Positions 33,221 through 41,581 of a stretch of 64,000 nucleotides of DNA are shown piece by piece. This stretch comes from Actinomycetes bacterium (GTDB lineage: Bacteria; Actinomycetota; Acidimicrobiia; IMCC26256; PALSA-610): assembly GCA_025360585.1 (NCBI GenBank), contig JANYBW010000042.1, positions 124,001 through 188,000 of the forward strand, read 5' to 3'. Below the pieces are notes generated by a model. The model worked only from the letters and a program-made list of their open reading frames with translations, searched no databases and was not told where the DNA came from. The translations under genes and the position numbers were made by a program. Each line of letters opens with the position of its first letter. Positions within the stretch are counted from its first letter, which is position 1.

Positions 33221-34159
33221 ATGTCGAGTGGCGGGGACGACATGCCCCATGAAGAACACGAAGAGCACGCCAACCACGAAGCCTGGGTTATTCCGTACGC
33301 CGATCTGCTGACATTGCTGATGGCCATGTTTATTGCGTTGTTTGCAATCTCATCGGTGAACCCCGATAAGGCCAAGAAGGTCTCGATTGGTTTCAGTCAG
33401 GCCGGCGAGAATCCACTGTCCGGCCTGTTCAACGGATCGAGCAGTAACTCAGCGCAGGGCGGCAATGGCAGCGGCGGCAACGGCGATCCGAACAAAAGCG
33501 GTGGTTCGGTCGGGCTCGACAAATCGACTCCGGGCACGAAGTTGTTGAAGTCGCTCGCGAACGAACGCGCCAATCTCAGTGCGGCAAAAGTCCAGGAACA
33601 TCAGAAGCTGACTGATGTGCAAAAGCAGATTCAAGACGCAGCCAAAAAACTTGGGCTTGCGCAGAAACTCACGTTTGATCTCCGCGACAACGGCCTGGTG
33701 GTGCGGTTGGCCTCCGACAGTTTGTTGTTCAATTCCGGCGACGACGCGTTGCAGCCGCAAGGGCGACAGATCCTCGACGCGATCGGCGCGGTGTTGAAGA
33801 CGCTCCCGGACAATCCGATTCGCGTTGAAGGCCACACCGACAATGTGACGATATCGACACTGCGATTCCGCACGAACTGGAGCCTCTCCGCGGCACGCGC
33901 CGAAAGCGTGCTCGTAGATCTGACCGACCGGCTGGGTATCCCGGCGACGCAGCTCGAACTGGCCGCGTGGGGCGATACCAAAGGTATTGCTCGCAACGAC
34001 ACCGAAGCCGGTAGGGCCCAGAATCGTCGGGTAGAAATCATCGTGGAATCGACATTGGTCGCCAAGCTGCTGAAAAGTAACGGCTTGACCGGCGCCCCCG
34101 ATGGTTCCGGCAAGCTTGATAATGGTCCGGCGAAGGTCGATCTCCGCATCGTGAAGTGA
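33221..34159 (+). CDS. motB: Flagellar motor stator protein MotB
   Basis: A 312-residue MotB. The single membrane helix starts with WVIPYADLLTLLMAMFIALF, and its aspartate (PYAD) is the ion-binding residue. A Gly/Ser/Asn-rich linker (about residues 65-100) follows, then a coiled region and an OmpA-like peptidoglycan-binding domain with VEGHTDNVTI and the NRRVEIIVES end. The N-terminus has a His/Glu-rich stretch, HEEHEEHANHE, that could bind metal or simply be a charged tail. Aspartate-type channels may use protons or sodium; the sequence alone does not settle that. Confidence 0.93.
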   Translation: MSSGGDDMPHEEHEEHANHEAWVIPYADLLTLLMAMFIALFAISSVNPDKAKKVSIGFSQAGENPLSGLFNGSSSNSAQGGNGSGGNGDPNKSGGSVGLDKSTPGTKLLKSLANERANLSAAKVQEHQKLTDVQKQIQDAAKKLGLAQKLTFDLRDNGLVVRLASDSLLFNSGDDALQPQGRQILDAIGAVLKTLPDNPIRVEGHTDNVTISTLRFRTNWSLSAARAESVLVDLTDRLGIPATQLELAAWGDTKGIARNDTEAGRAQNRRVEIIVESTLVAKLLKSNGLTGAPDGSGKLDNGPAKVDLRIVK

Positions 34160-34244
34160 CCTAACCCTCACGGTGGCGGAATCCTCGTCCACCAAGATAT
34201 GCCACTTGGCTTGGGTCGTCACCGGTCTCCGGTAGATTCAGAAC

Positions 34245-35999
34245 ATGAACGACGGTGCGGTTACGCGCGAATTGCCGCGTCGGGTTCGTACGGTCGTTGC
34301 AGTGGCGACCGTGTTCGTGGTGGTGCCGCTGCTTGTTGTCATCGTGCGGTTGTTTGGCGCTCGACACGGTGCGCTCAATGGTGATGATTCGCTGATTGAA
34401 CTTCGGGTCCGCGACGTCTTTTCGCGCCGCACACCGATGCTTGGGAGCTACCAGCGGTACGGTTGGAATCAACCGGGGCCGTTGTATTTCTACGTGCTCG
34501 CAATTCCGTACCGGGTTTTCGGGAGCTCGTTTCGGGCGCTGCAAATTGGTGCCGCGCTGATCAACCTGGGCGCGATCTTGGTGACGGTGCGCGTCGTCGT
34601 GCGTCGCGCGGGTGCGCTCGCAGGATTCATTGCGATCTTGTTGTGCACAGTTGCGTTGCACGGCATTGCGTTGCGGAGTGCATCGGATCCGTGGGAGCCA
34701 AACATCGCCACACTGTTGCTGGTTGCATTGTTTGCGATGAGTATGGATGCCGCGTTAGGAAACCGTCGGGCATGGTTCGGGTCCGTATTGCTAGGCAGCT
34801 TGCTGGCTCAGGCCTATGCGTCTACGACCATCATGGCCGTGACGATGGTCGTGGCTGGCGTTGGACTTGGTTTGTGGGATCAGCGGCGCGAGCCTGGTCA
34901 CCGCACGAAAACCGCTGTTGCTGTCTTGGCTGTTGGATCATTGCTGTGGCTGCCGGTCGTCGTGGAACAGCTTCGCCACGACCCCGGAAATCTCACGCTG
35001 ATGGCGCGATTCTTTCGTGGCGATCACGTGACTCTTGGGAGTGCCAGTGCGGCGCGGGCACTGTCGTTGGAGTTCGCGTACCGGGCTCCGTGGATTACCC
35101 ACCGGGTGCCGTTGTTGCCGATGACCACCGACATTGATGCTCGATCAATGTTGTTTCCCATCTTTTTCGTCGTGCTGTGCGGCTGTGGTGTGCTCGCGGC
35201 TCGGCGCAGGGATCGCTCTGCGATTGTTGTTGTAGCTCTTGCATTAGTGATGACGCTGGCCGCGTTGATGTCGCTGCGGTCGCTGGTTTTGCCGTTGTTC
35301 GTTTGGATTCTCTATCCGTATCATGCGATCGGGATTGTTGTGTTGTTGCCCGTTGGCTTCTTGTGCCGGGCTCTTCGCCCGGCGCGTGCGCACGCGATCT
35401 CAGCAGTTGTGCTGCTTGGCATCGTGGCCGTGGGTGCCCTCACGATCGTTGATTCGGCGCATGTGAATCTTGCCCCCGACGCGGCACCCGCGGCGTTTGA
35501 GCGCGCCGCAGCCAGCATCGCCGCACCCCTGAACCATCTACATGCCCCGGTCCTCGTCAGCTCAAATGTTGGCGGGCAACTGCTCAGCGGGTCGGGGTTT
35601 GGTCGCGACGAAACGGCAGTTGCCTTGATTATCGCTGGAGTCGACGTAGTGGTTGCTGCTGATCTGGCGAATCGTTATGGCCGCGATCGCGCGCAACCGG
35701 CCCGCGCTCAGTACGAATTACGAGTCATGGATGTTGGCGCACCGATGCCCACTGGATTTCGAGAGATCGCAGTCGCGGATCCTCTAGGCGCGCGTCGCGG
35801 GCCGCGCGATGCGTTGGTTGCAGAGCTTGCTGGTCGTTGCAAGATGATCAACGGAACCGATTCTCCGAGCGATCAGCACGGCGTGCTGGAGTGGTTCGGT
35901 AGCTGCACGCGGCGCGATGCCCAAGCGCGAGCGGTTTCGCAACGACTCGAGCAATTGCCCAACATCGCCCGTTCCAGCCTCCGCTTAGGCTCAATCTAA
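34245..35999 (+). CDS. Polytopic membrane protein, GT-C glycosyltransferase-like
   Basis: A 584-residue inner-membrane protein with about ten hydrophobic helices in the first 400 residues and a soluble C-terminal part of about 170 residues. The segment after the first helix, NGDDSLIELRVRDVFSRRT then YGWNQPGPLYFYVLA, matches the pattern of GT39/PMT-like (GT-C) enzymes, in which a periplasmic loop carries Asp-Asp/Glu residues and a Q-P-G-P-x-x-x-Y motif. Such proteins transfer sugars from lipid carriers. I cannot name donor or acceptor. It converges with the dTDP-rhamnose genes, which suggests, but does not show, a role in surface glycans. Confidence 0.7.
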   Translation: MNDGAVTRELPRRVRTVVAVATVFVVVPLLVVIVRLFGARHGALNGDDSLIELRVRDVFSRRTPMLGSYQRYGWNQPGPLYFYVLAIPYRVFGSSFRALQIGAALINLGAILVTVRVVVRRAGALAGFIAILLCTVALHGIALRSASDPWEPNIATLLLVALFAMSMDAALGNRRAWFGSVLLGSLLAQAYASTTIMAVTMVVAGVGLGLWDQRREPGHRTKTAVAVLAVGSLLWLPVVVEQLRHDPGNLTLMARFFRGDHVTLGSASAARALSLEFAYRAPWITHRVPLLPMTTDIDARSMLFPIFFVVLCGCGVLAARRRDRSAIVVVALALVMTLAALMSLRSLVLPLFVWILYPYHAIGIVVLLPVGFLCRALRPARAHAISAVVLLGIVAVGALTIVDSAHVNLAPDAAPAAFERAAASIAAPLNHLHAPVLVSSNVGGQLLSGSGFGRDETAVALIIAGVDVVVAADLANRYGRDRAQPARAQYELRVMDVGAPMPTGFREIAVADPLGARRGPRDALVAELAGRCKMINGTDSPSDQHGVLEWFGSCTRRDAQARAVSQRLEQLPNIARSSLRLGSI

Positions 36000-36021
36000 A
36001 AAAGGAGCGCCACTCGCGGGG

Positions 36022-36879
36022 CTAGCGCTGCAGTTTGGTGAGTAGGCGTGTTAGTGGCACGCGGAAGTCGTCGAGCATCGGGAGTCCGGCCGAGCGCATC
36101 GCTGCGTTTTCCAAAACGGAATTTGCGGGCCTCGGTGCGGGGCGCGATGGTTGCAGATCTGTGGTGGCAATGGGTTCCACTCGGCCGCGGTCGCCGCCCA
36201 ATTGTTCAATGATTTCAGCTACAAATTCATACCAGCTGACCGGGCCCTGATTGGTGACGTGAAAGAGTCCGCCGAGTTCCAATACCGCGAAGCGCTCGAT
36301 TGCTTGCGCAAGATCAGCGGTGAACGTGGGGCAGCCGCGTTGATCTGCGACAAACCGCAGCGGGCCGTCGCCGCCAGCTAGGCGCATCACGGTCTTGACC
36401 ATGTTGTTGCCGTATTCGCCGCACACCCATGCAGTGCGCAGGATTGCGGCACGGTCTCCAAGCACTTCCGCGACCGCGACTTCGCCTGCAAGTTTCGAGG
36501 CCCCGTACACCGAAACTGGGTTCGTCGCGTCGGTTTCGATATACGCATCGATCTTCGTTCCATCGAAGACGTAATCAGTGCTGATATGGATCAACCGAGC
36601 ACCGCTGCGAGCGCACGCAATCGCGATGTTGCGCGGCGCGTTGGCGTTGCCTGCGAAGGCACCATCGTGATCGGATTCACAATTGTCGACCGCAGTGTAC
36701 GCGGCACAGTTCACCACTACATTCGGCGCGTGCGATTCCACTGCACGCTCTACGGCGAGCTGATCGGCGACATCAAGATCCGTACGGGCAAGCCGAACAA
36801 CCTCATGCCCGACGGCTTCGCAATGAATGCCGACGTCGGTGCCGAGCATCCCAGCCGCGCCGGTGATGAGCAACTTCAT
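36022..36879 (-). CDS. rfbD: dTDP-4-dehydrorhamnose reductase
   Basis: RfbD/RmlD is an extended SDR enzyme that reduces dTDP-4-keto-L-rhamnose to dTDP-L-rhamnose. The NAD(P)-binding GAAGMLGTDVG is at the N-terminus, the catalytic YGASKLAGE is at about residues 130-138, and STDYVFDGTK is the typical substrate loop. ATG 36879 is chosen since it overlaps the stop of rfbB by four bases; the longer reading from 36927 would overlap rfbB more deeply. Order of transcription is rfbA, rfbB, rfbD. The epimerase gene rfbC is not seen here. Confidence 0.95.
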   Translation of the reverse strand: MKLLITGAAGMLGTDVGIHCEAVGHEVVRLARTDLDVADQLAVERAVESHAPNVVVNCAAYTAVDNCESDHDGAFAGNANAPRNIAIACARSGARLIHISTDYVFDGTKIDAYIETDATNPVSVYGASKLAGEVAVAEVLGDRAAILRTAWVCGEYGNNMVKTVMRLAGGDGPLRFVADQRGCPTFTADLAQAIERFAVLELGGLFHVTNQGPVSWYEFVAEIIEQLGGDRGRVEPIATTDLQPSRPAPRPANSVLENAAMRSAGLPMLDDFRVPLTRLLTKLQR

Positions 36880-37835
36880 GCTTGGGCCTTGAGCGGCTCC
36901 CACCACCAACGGTTGTCGCGGTACCAAGCGACGGTATGTTTGAGCGCTTCATCGAGGGAACGTTCTCGTTTCCAGCCCAATTCGGTTACCTTGGCAATAT
37001 CGACCGAGTAGCGACGGTCGTGGCCGAGCCGGTCCTCGACGTAGTTCACGCTGGTTTCATCTTTATCATGCAACGCGAGCAGCTTGTCGACGAGCACGCG
37101 ATTCGTCGTTTCGTTGCCCGCACCGATGTTGTAGATCTCGCCCGCGGTTCCTCGTTCGAACACGAGGTGCACTCCGGAACAGTGATCGTCGACGTGAATC
37201 CAATCGCGTTCGTTCATGCCGTCGCCGTACAACGGGATTTGCTTGCCATCCAACAAGTTTGTCGTGAACAGCGGAATCGCTTTTTCGGGATATTGAAACG
37301 GCCCGAAGTTGTTCGTGCAGCGCGTGACGACGATATTGAGTCCGTGCGTGTGGTGATACGACAACGCGATGAGATCTGATCCGGCCTTTGATGCGGAATA
37401 CGGCGAACGCGGTTCTAGCGGATCAGTTTCTTTCGATGAACCAACCTCGACCGAGCCGTAGACCTCATCGGTCCCGATGTGGAGCACGCGATCAATTGCG
37501 AGACGCCGCGCGGTTTCCATCACAACGTTGGTCCCGAAGCAGTTCGTGTTGATGAAATCGTCGGAACCGACTATCGAACGATCGACGTGGCTTTCGGCGG
37601 CGAAATGCACGACTCCATCGCAGCCGCGCATCGCGGTTTCGAGCGTAGCGGGATCGCAAATGTTGCCGTGAACAAACGATGTTCGGGGATCATCGTCGAC
37701 GTCGCGCAACGTCGAACGATTGCCTGCGTATGTCAACGCGTCGTAGATCACGATTTCGTAGTCGCTATTGGCTAAGACGTAACGAACGTAGTTCGACCCG
37801 ATAAATCCGGCACCGCCAGTAACAAGGAGCTTCAC
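36876..37835 (-). CDS. rfbB: dTDP-glucose 4,6-dehydratase
   Basis: RfbB/RmlB converts dTDP-glucose to dTDP-4-keto-6-deoxyglucose. It is an extended SDR of 319 residues with GGAGFIGSNYVRY at the start, the TDEVYGS catalytic loop (Thr, Asp, Glu), the YSASKAGSD Tyr/Lys pair, and CTNNFGPFQYPEK. YGDGMNERDWIHVDDH is a family hallmark. It is the second gene in rfbA-rfbB-rfbD, and starts 23 bases after rfbA ends. Confidence 0.97.
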   Translation of the reverse strand: MKLLVTGGAGFIGSNYVRYVLANSDYEIVIYDALTYAGNRSTLRDVDDDPRTSFVHGNICDPATLETAMRGCDGVVHFAAESHVDRSIVGSDDFINTNCFGTNVVMETARRLAIDRVLHIGTDEVYGSVEVGSSKETDPLEPRSPYSASKAGSDLIALSYHHTHGLNIVVTRCTNNFGPFQYPEKAIPLFTTNLLDGKQIPLYGDGMNERDWIHVDDHCSGVHLVFERGTAGEIYNIGAGNETTNRVLVDKLLALHDKDETSVNYVEDRLGHDRRYSVDIAKVTELGWKRERSLDEALKHTVAWYRDNRWWWEPLKAQA

Positions 37836-37858
37836 GAGAAGCCTTTCAGAGATAAGGG

Positions 37859-38962
37859 TTATTGAATCTCGACGTGGGAATGATCGCCGAGGAGCAAGCG
37901 AGTCGCGCTGGGAATCCCGGTCGAGCGAGTCACGATGGTGTCGCGGCCGAGCAAGGAATCTTGCAGACGCGGTACGCCAGATATCTGGCAGCGCTCAAGC
38001 ACGACCGAATGTTCAATTTCCGCATCGAGAATCACACAGTCCGCGGCAATCGAAGTGAATGGCCCGACGTAACTATTCTCCAAGACGGTTCCCGCTCCAA
38101 TGATCACCGGACCGCGCACCGTTGAGTTCACCAAGCGCGCGCCATCACCAATGACGACTCGGCCAATGACCTGCGAAAGGTCATCAACAGTGCCGTCGTT
38201 TCGGGGTTCAATCGTTTCTAAGACCAGGCGGTTGCAATCGAGCAACGGATCCTTTTTGCCCGTGTCGATCCACCAGCCTGTGAGGATGTCGTGAGTGACG
38301 CGATGACCATTATCGACGAGCCATTGAATCGCGTCGGTGATTTCGAGCTCGCCGCGCGGTGAAGGCTGAATCGATTCGACCGCGGTGTGAATGTGCGGCG
38401 TGAAAAGGTAGACGCCGACCAACGCAAGATCCGATGGCGGGTCTTTAGGTTTTTCGACTAGCTGAACAATCTCGCCGTATTCATCGAGGACCGCGACTCC
38501 GAACGAACTTGGATTCTCAACGTGCGTGAGCAACACCTGTGCCGCGGGGCCTGCCGGCGCCGGCTCTCCGAGCTGTGGGTGCGCCTGGTGGCTCCCTTCG
38601 AAACGCTCGACGAAATCGGTGAGGCCTTGTTGCAACATGTTGTCGCCGAGGTACATCACGAAATCCTGATTGCCTAAGAAATCTTGAGCAATGAGTACGC
38701 AATGCGCAAGACCGAGCGGTGCGTCTTGTTGGATGTAGGTGACGTTGACACCGAACTGCCAACCGTCGCCGACCGCGTTCATGATCTCTTCACCGGTTTC
38801 ACCGATAACGATGCCGATTTCGCTGATACCAGCTGCCGCCATCGCTTCAATCCCATAGAACAAGATGGGCTTGTTCGCGATTGGGACCAGCTGCTTTGCG
38901 CTGGTATGGGTAATCGGACGCAAACGCGTGCCCGCGCCGCCGGAAAGTATGAGACCCTTCAT
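37859..38962 (-). CDS. rfbA: Glucose-1-phosphate thymidylyltransferase, long (StrD-like) form
   Basis: The enzyme makes dTDP-glucose from glucose-1-phosphate and dTTP. The N-terminal nucleotidyltransferase domain has LILSGGAGTRLRP and FVMYLGDNML with the metal-binding aspartate, and VEKPKDPPSD. Unlike the classical RmlA of about 290 residues, this 367-residue version ends in a left-handed beta-helix of hexapeptide-like repeats (VIGDGARLVNSTVRG, VIGAGTVLENSYVG), as in StrD-type enzymes from actinomycete antibiotic clusters. ATG 38962 is used; upstream reading to 39070 would cross the divergent promoter. It opens the rfb operon. Confidence 0.93.
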   Translation of the reverse strand: MKGLILSGGAGTRLRPITHTSAKQLVPIANKPILFYGIEAMAAAGISEIGIVIGETGEEIMNAVGDGWQFGVNVTYIQQDAPLGLAHCVLIAQDFLGNQDFVMYLGDNMLQQGLTDFVERFEGSHQAHPQLGEPAPAGPAAQVLLTHVENPSSFGVAVLDEYGEIVQLVEKPKDPPSDLALVGVYLFTPHIHTAVESIQPSPRGELEITDAIQWLVDNGHRVTHDILTGWWIDTGKKDPLLDCNRLVLETIEPRNDGTVDDLSQVIGRVVIGDGARLVNSTVRGPVIIGAGTVLENSYVGPFTSIAADCVILDAEIEHSVVLERCQISGVPRLQDSLLGRDTIVTRSTGIPSATRLLLGDHSHVEIQ

Positions 38963-38989
38963 GGAACCGCGAAGTCTAGGGTCTGGGCC

Positions 38990-39328
38990 ATGACTGCGAC
39001 TCCTCCGACTTGGCCCCGTAGCGACAATTGTGATCTTTGCGAAGCCGCGAAAATTACTGAGTGGTTCCACGAAGACGACATTTGCTGGATTGCCGAATGT
39101 GAAATCTGTTCAACGCCCATGGTGGTGTGGCGACACCATGCAGTGGTTCCCCCCGCGGACCACATGGAGCACATGCAGGCGCAACTCACTGCTGTAGTGG
39201 CGAAGTTCTTCGATTTCGAGCACTATGTAGACGATCACATGCGCAACATCCCCGATCACTACCACGCACACGCCCGCCCTAAAGGCGGATTCTTCGGACA
39301 TGGCTTACGCCGGAAGGACCCATCATGA
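38990..39328 (+). CDS. Cys-rich small protein, function unknown (112 aa)
   Basis: A 112-residue soluble protein with two Cys pairs, CDLC (residues about 13-16) and CEIC (about 37-40), arranged as a zinc-binding site in an N-terminal HIT-like segment ending in MVVWRHHAVVPP. A histidine-rich part follows (HMEHMQ, DHMRNIPDHYHAHARP). The look is that of an actinobacterial metal-binding protein of unknown role; the HIT triad H-x-H-x-H is not clearly present. ATG 38990 is 27 bases from the divergent rfbA start. Its stop overlaps the ATG of the next gene, so it is coupled to the Tat-exported repeat protein. Confidence 0.7.
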   Translation: MTATPPTWPRSDNCDLCEAAKITEWFHEDDICWIAECEICSTPMVVWRHHAVVPPADHMEHMQAQLTAVVAKFFDFEHYVDDHMRNIPDHYHAHARPKGGFFGHGLRRKDPS

Positions 39329-40734
39329 CGACCAACGCAACTCCCGGCCCTGACGTATCGGCGCTGCTGGACGAGGTTCGGCGCTTGAGCGCTCGCATCG
39401 ACGCATTGCAAACTCAGCGCGACTGCGACGCAGTTGCATCCAAGAGCCAAACAGATCGCGACGCGCGACCAGCAGCGATGAGCCGCCGGCGGGCACTCAC
39501 CTATGCCTTGAGTGGAGCGGGAGCTGCGGCCGCGCTTGCGGTCAGTCGTCCTGCGCCTGCCGCCGCGGCACTGACCGCGATGAACATCGAAACCGTGAAC
39601 AACACGCTTGCGACGACCACGCTCGATGTTGCTGCTTCCACGGTTGGCTTCGTGGTGAACAACACGCTTGGGAACGCAGCCGGATTCCATGTCACCGACA
39701 ATTCCTCGACGGTGCCGGTCATTGACGTCACCCACGCTGGCATCGGCAACGGCATTGTTGTGACGACAACGCTCGGGATTGCCTTGTGGGCCACGGCAAA
39801 CACGGGTAACGGGCTGCTTGCACAAACCACGGCTGGCCACGCGGTCATCGCGCAAGCGGCCGGCGGCGACGCAGTCCGGGCGCAGTCAACCGATGGTCAT
39901 GGAGTCCTTGCGACCACCCAAACTGGGCCTGCGGCAATCGATGCGAGCACTACGAACACCGACCCGAACGCGTCGGCTGTGGCCGCCACGAACGACGGTG
40001 CCGGCTTTGCGCTCGTTGCAAATGCCGCCACGGGCACTGCTATCCGGGCAACTTCATCGACGGGTGATGCGATCAGCGCGTCTGCAACTTCTGGCGCCGC
40101 GGTTCGCGCGACTACTACCGCCGGAAACGCCGTGAACGCGTCGGCAACGAGCGGGACGGGTGTCGTTGCAGCCTCCAATACTGGTGCCGCGGTGGCTGCC
40201 ACGGCCGGCAGTGGACCGGCAATTGTTGCTGCTTCCGCGAACGGCAATGGTGTTACGGCAACAACGTCGACCGGAGTCGGTGTCGACGGTTCCTCGAACG
40301 CTGGTGATGGCGTGAGGGGATCATCGTCGAATGCAATCGGCGTCGTCGGTCACACAACGTCTGGCATCGCGGGCGTTGCCGGATTTACTACCAACACAAG
40401 CAATGGCGTCTATGGCAACGCGACTTCTACCGGCAATGCGGTGTACGGGCAAGCCGCGGGCACTGGCCACGCAGTCGTTGGTTTCGTATCGAACGCCGGC
40501 AGCGGCGCGTCGTGTGTGTATGGGCGCACGGTCGGTCGCGGTATCGCGGTCGAGGGACGCAGCGATAATGGCCGCGGCGCGCAGTTCATCGGACGCCAGG
40601 CACAACTGCGGCTGGTGCCGGGTAAGAGTTCCGGTCATCCGCGGTCTGGCGGCCGACCGGGAGACTTTTATGCTGATGCTGCTGGACGTTTGTGGTTTAA
40701 CCGCACGAAATTGGGCTGGATTCAGATCGTCTGA
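39325..40734 (+). CDS. Tat-exported repeat protein, solenoid-like, function unknown
   Basis: A 469-residue protein in three parts. Residues 11-32 form a short coiled coil (LLDEVRRLSARIDALQTQ), residues 53-81 a twin-arginine-type signal (SRRRALTYALSGAGAAAALA), and residues about 85-420 consist of Ala/Thr/Gly/Val repeats with a spacing of about 9-10 residues (NGLLAQTTAGHAVIAQ, GHGVLATTQTGPA, GTAIRATSSTGDAISA), as expected for a beta-solenoid. The last 45 residues (LRLVPG, then RPGDFYADAAGRLWFN) form a separate cap. The unusual feature is a cytoplasmic coiled coil ahead of the Tat signal. I do not recognise a named family. It is coupled to the Cys-rich gene and lies beside the rfb operon. Confidence 0.75.
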   Translation: MTTNATPGPDVSALLDEVRRLSARIDALQTQRDCDAVASKSQTDRDARPAAMSRRRALTYALSGAGAAAALAVSRPAPAAAALTAMNIETVNNTLATTTLDVAASTVGFVVNNTLGNAAGFHVTDNSSTVPVIDVTHAGIGNGIVVTTTLGIALWATANTGNGLLAQTTAGHAVIAQAAGGDAVRAQSTDGHGVLATTQTGPAAIDASTTNTDPNASAVAATNDGAGFALVANAATGTAIRATSSTGDAISASATSGAAVRATTTAGNAVNASATSGTGVVAASNTGAAVAATAGSGPAIVAASANGNGVTATTSTGVGVDGSSNAGDGVRGSSSNAIGVVGHTTSGIAGVAGFTTNTSNGVYGNATSTGNAVYGQAAGTGHAVVGFVSNAGSGASCVYGRTVGRGIAVEGRSDNGRGAQFIGRQAQLRLVPGKSSGHPRSGGRPGDFYADAAGRLWFNRTKLGWIQIV

Positions 40735-40770
40735 TTGGCCGACACTTCGTCTTTGAATCGCTTCAGCACG

Positions 40771-41547
40771 ATGAACTCACATCCAATGCGCACCTGGGGC
40801 ACGGTGACCGAATCCGAGCTCGCTCGGCCGGTCATCATTTCGCCGCATCTCGATGATGCGGTGTTGAGCTGCGGCGAGTTCATGAGCACGTACCCAGGCT
40901 GCACCGTCATGACGGTCTTCGCGGGAGCGCCGGAGAGGTATCCCGTACCGCAGCGCGAGTGGGATCGTCAAAGTGGATTCCACGACGGCGACGACGTCAT
41001 GCAGCGGCGCCGCGAGGAAGATCGCGCGGCGTTACGCTCGTTAGACGCCTCGCCAATACACCTTGATTTCATTGAACATACTTACAATGTTGGGGATCGT
41101 CCAGTCTCGCCGGAAGTCCTCGCGCCGGAAATTGAATCTGCGCTGCGCGAGATCGATCCGACGCTCATCTTGTTTCCGTTCGGGCTTGCAAACCCAGATC
41201 ACGACGTCACCCATCAAGCGATGATGCAGGTCCGCGATGCGTACCGTTGCGGAGACGGCGAGCCAGCTTGGATGGTGTATGAGGATTGTGGGTACAAACA
41301 CATCCCAGGCATGTTGGCTTGGCGAGTTTCACAACTGTTTCGCGCCAAACATTGGCCGACCCCAGTGTGTCCACGGATTGATCGCGCGAAGAGTCGTAAA
41401 GCTGATGCGATTCAGTGCTACCCGACCCAGCTACGGGCGCTGAACGAAGATTGGGATATCGCGATCAAGCTTGCCGCGCCTGCGCCCGAACAATTCTGGC
41501 GCTTGGAAACACCGCCGTCCGGATGGGAACGTCTCGCGGAGTCTTGA
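40771..41547 (+). CDS. PIG-L/LmbE family deacetylase
   Basis: A 258-residue zinc-dependent N-deacetylase of the PIG-L type. The metal-binding motif is ISPHLDDAVLSCG (His, Asp, Asp), with the distal histidine in NPDHDVTHQAM. Family members remove acetyl groups from GlcNAc-linked lipids, mycothiol precursors (MshB) or bacillithiol precursors. MshB-type proteins are longer and have other signatures, so this is not clearly MshB; a role in sugar or glycan deacetylation fits the neighbours. ATG 40771 is chosen over the TTG at 40735. It converges with the DUF1501 gene. Confidence 0.88.
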   Translation: MNSHPMRTWGTVTESELARPVIISPHLDDAVLSCGEFMSTYPGCTVMTVFAGAPERYPVPQREWDRQSGFHDGDDVMQRRREEDRAALRSLDASPIHLDFIEHTYNVGDRPVSPEVLAPEIESALREIDPTLILFPFGLANPDHDVTHQAMMQVRDAYRCGDGEPAWMVYEDCGYKHIPGMLAWRVSQLFRAKHWPTPVCPRIDRAKSRKADAIQCYPTQLRALNEDWDIAIKLAAPAPEQFWRLETPPSGWERLAES

Positions 41548-41581
41548 TCAGGGTACGCGTTTCGACTCGCCCGTTGGGCCG

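Noticed and set aside
40771-41547. MshB (mycothiol deacetylase) for the PIG-L gene
   Set aside because: PHLDDAVLS is shared by the whole family and the length and other segments do not single out MshB; mshD at 8.5 kb is not linked to it.
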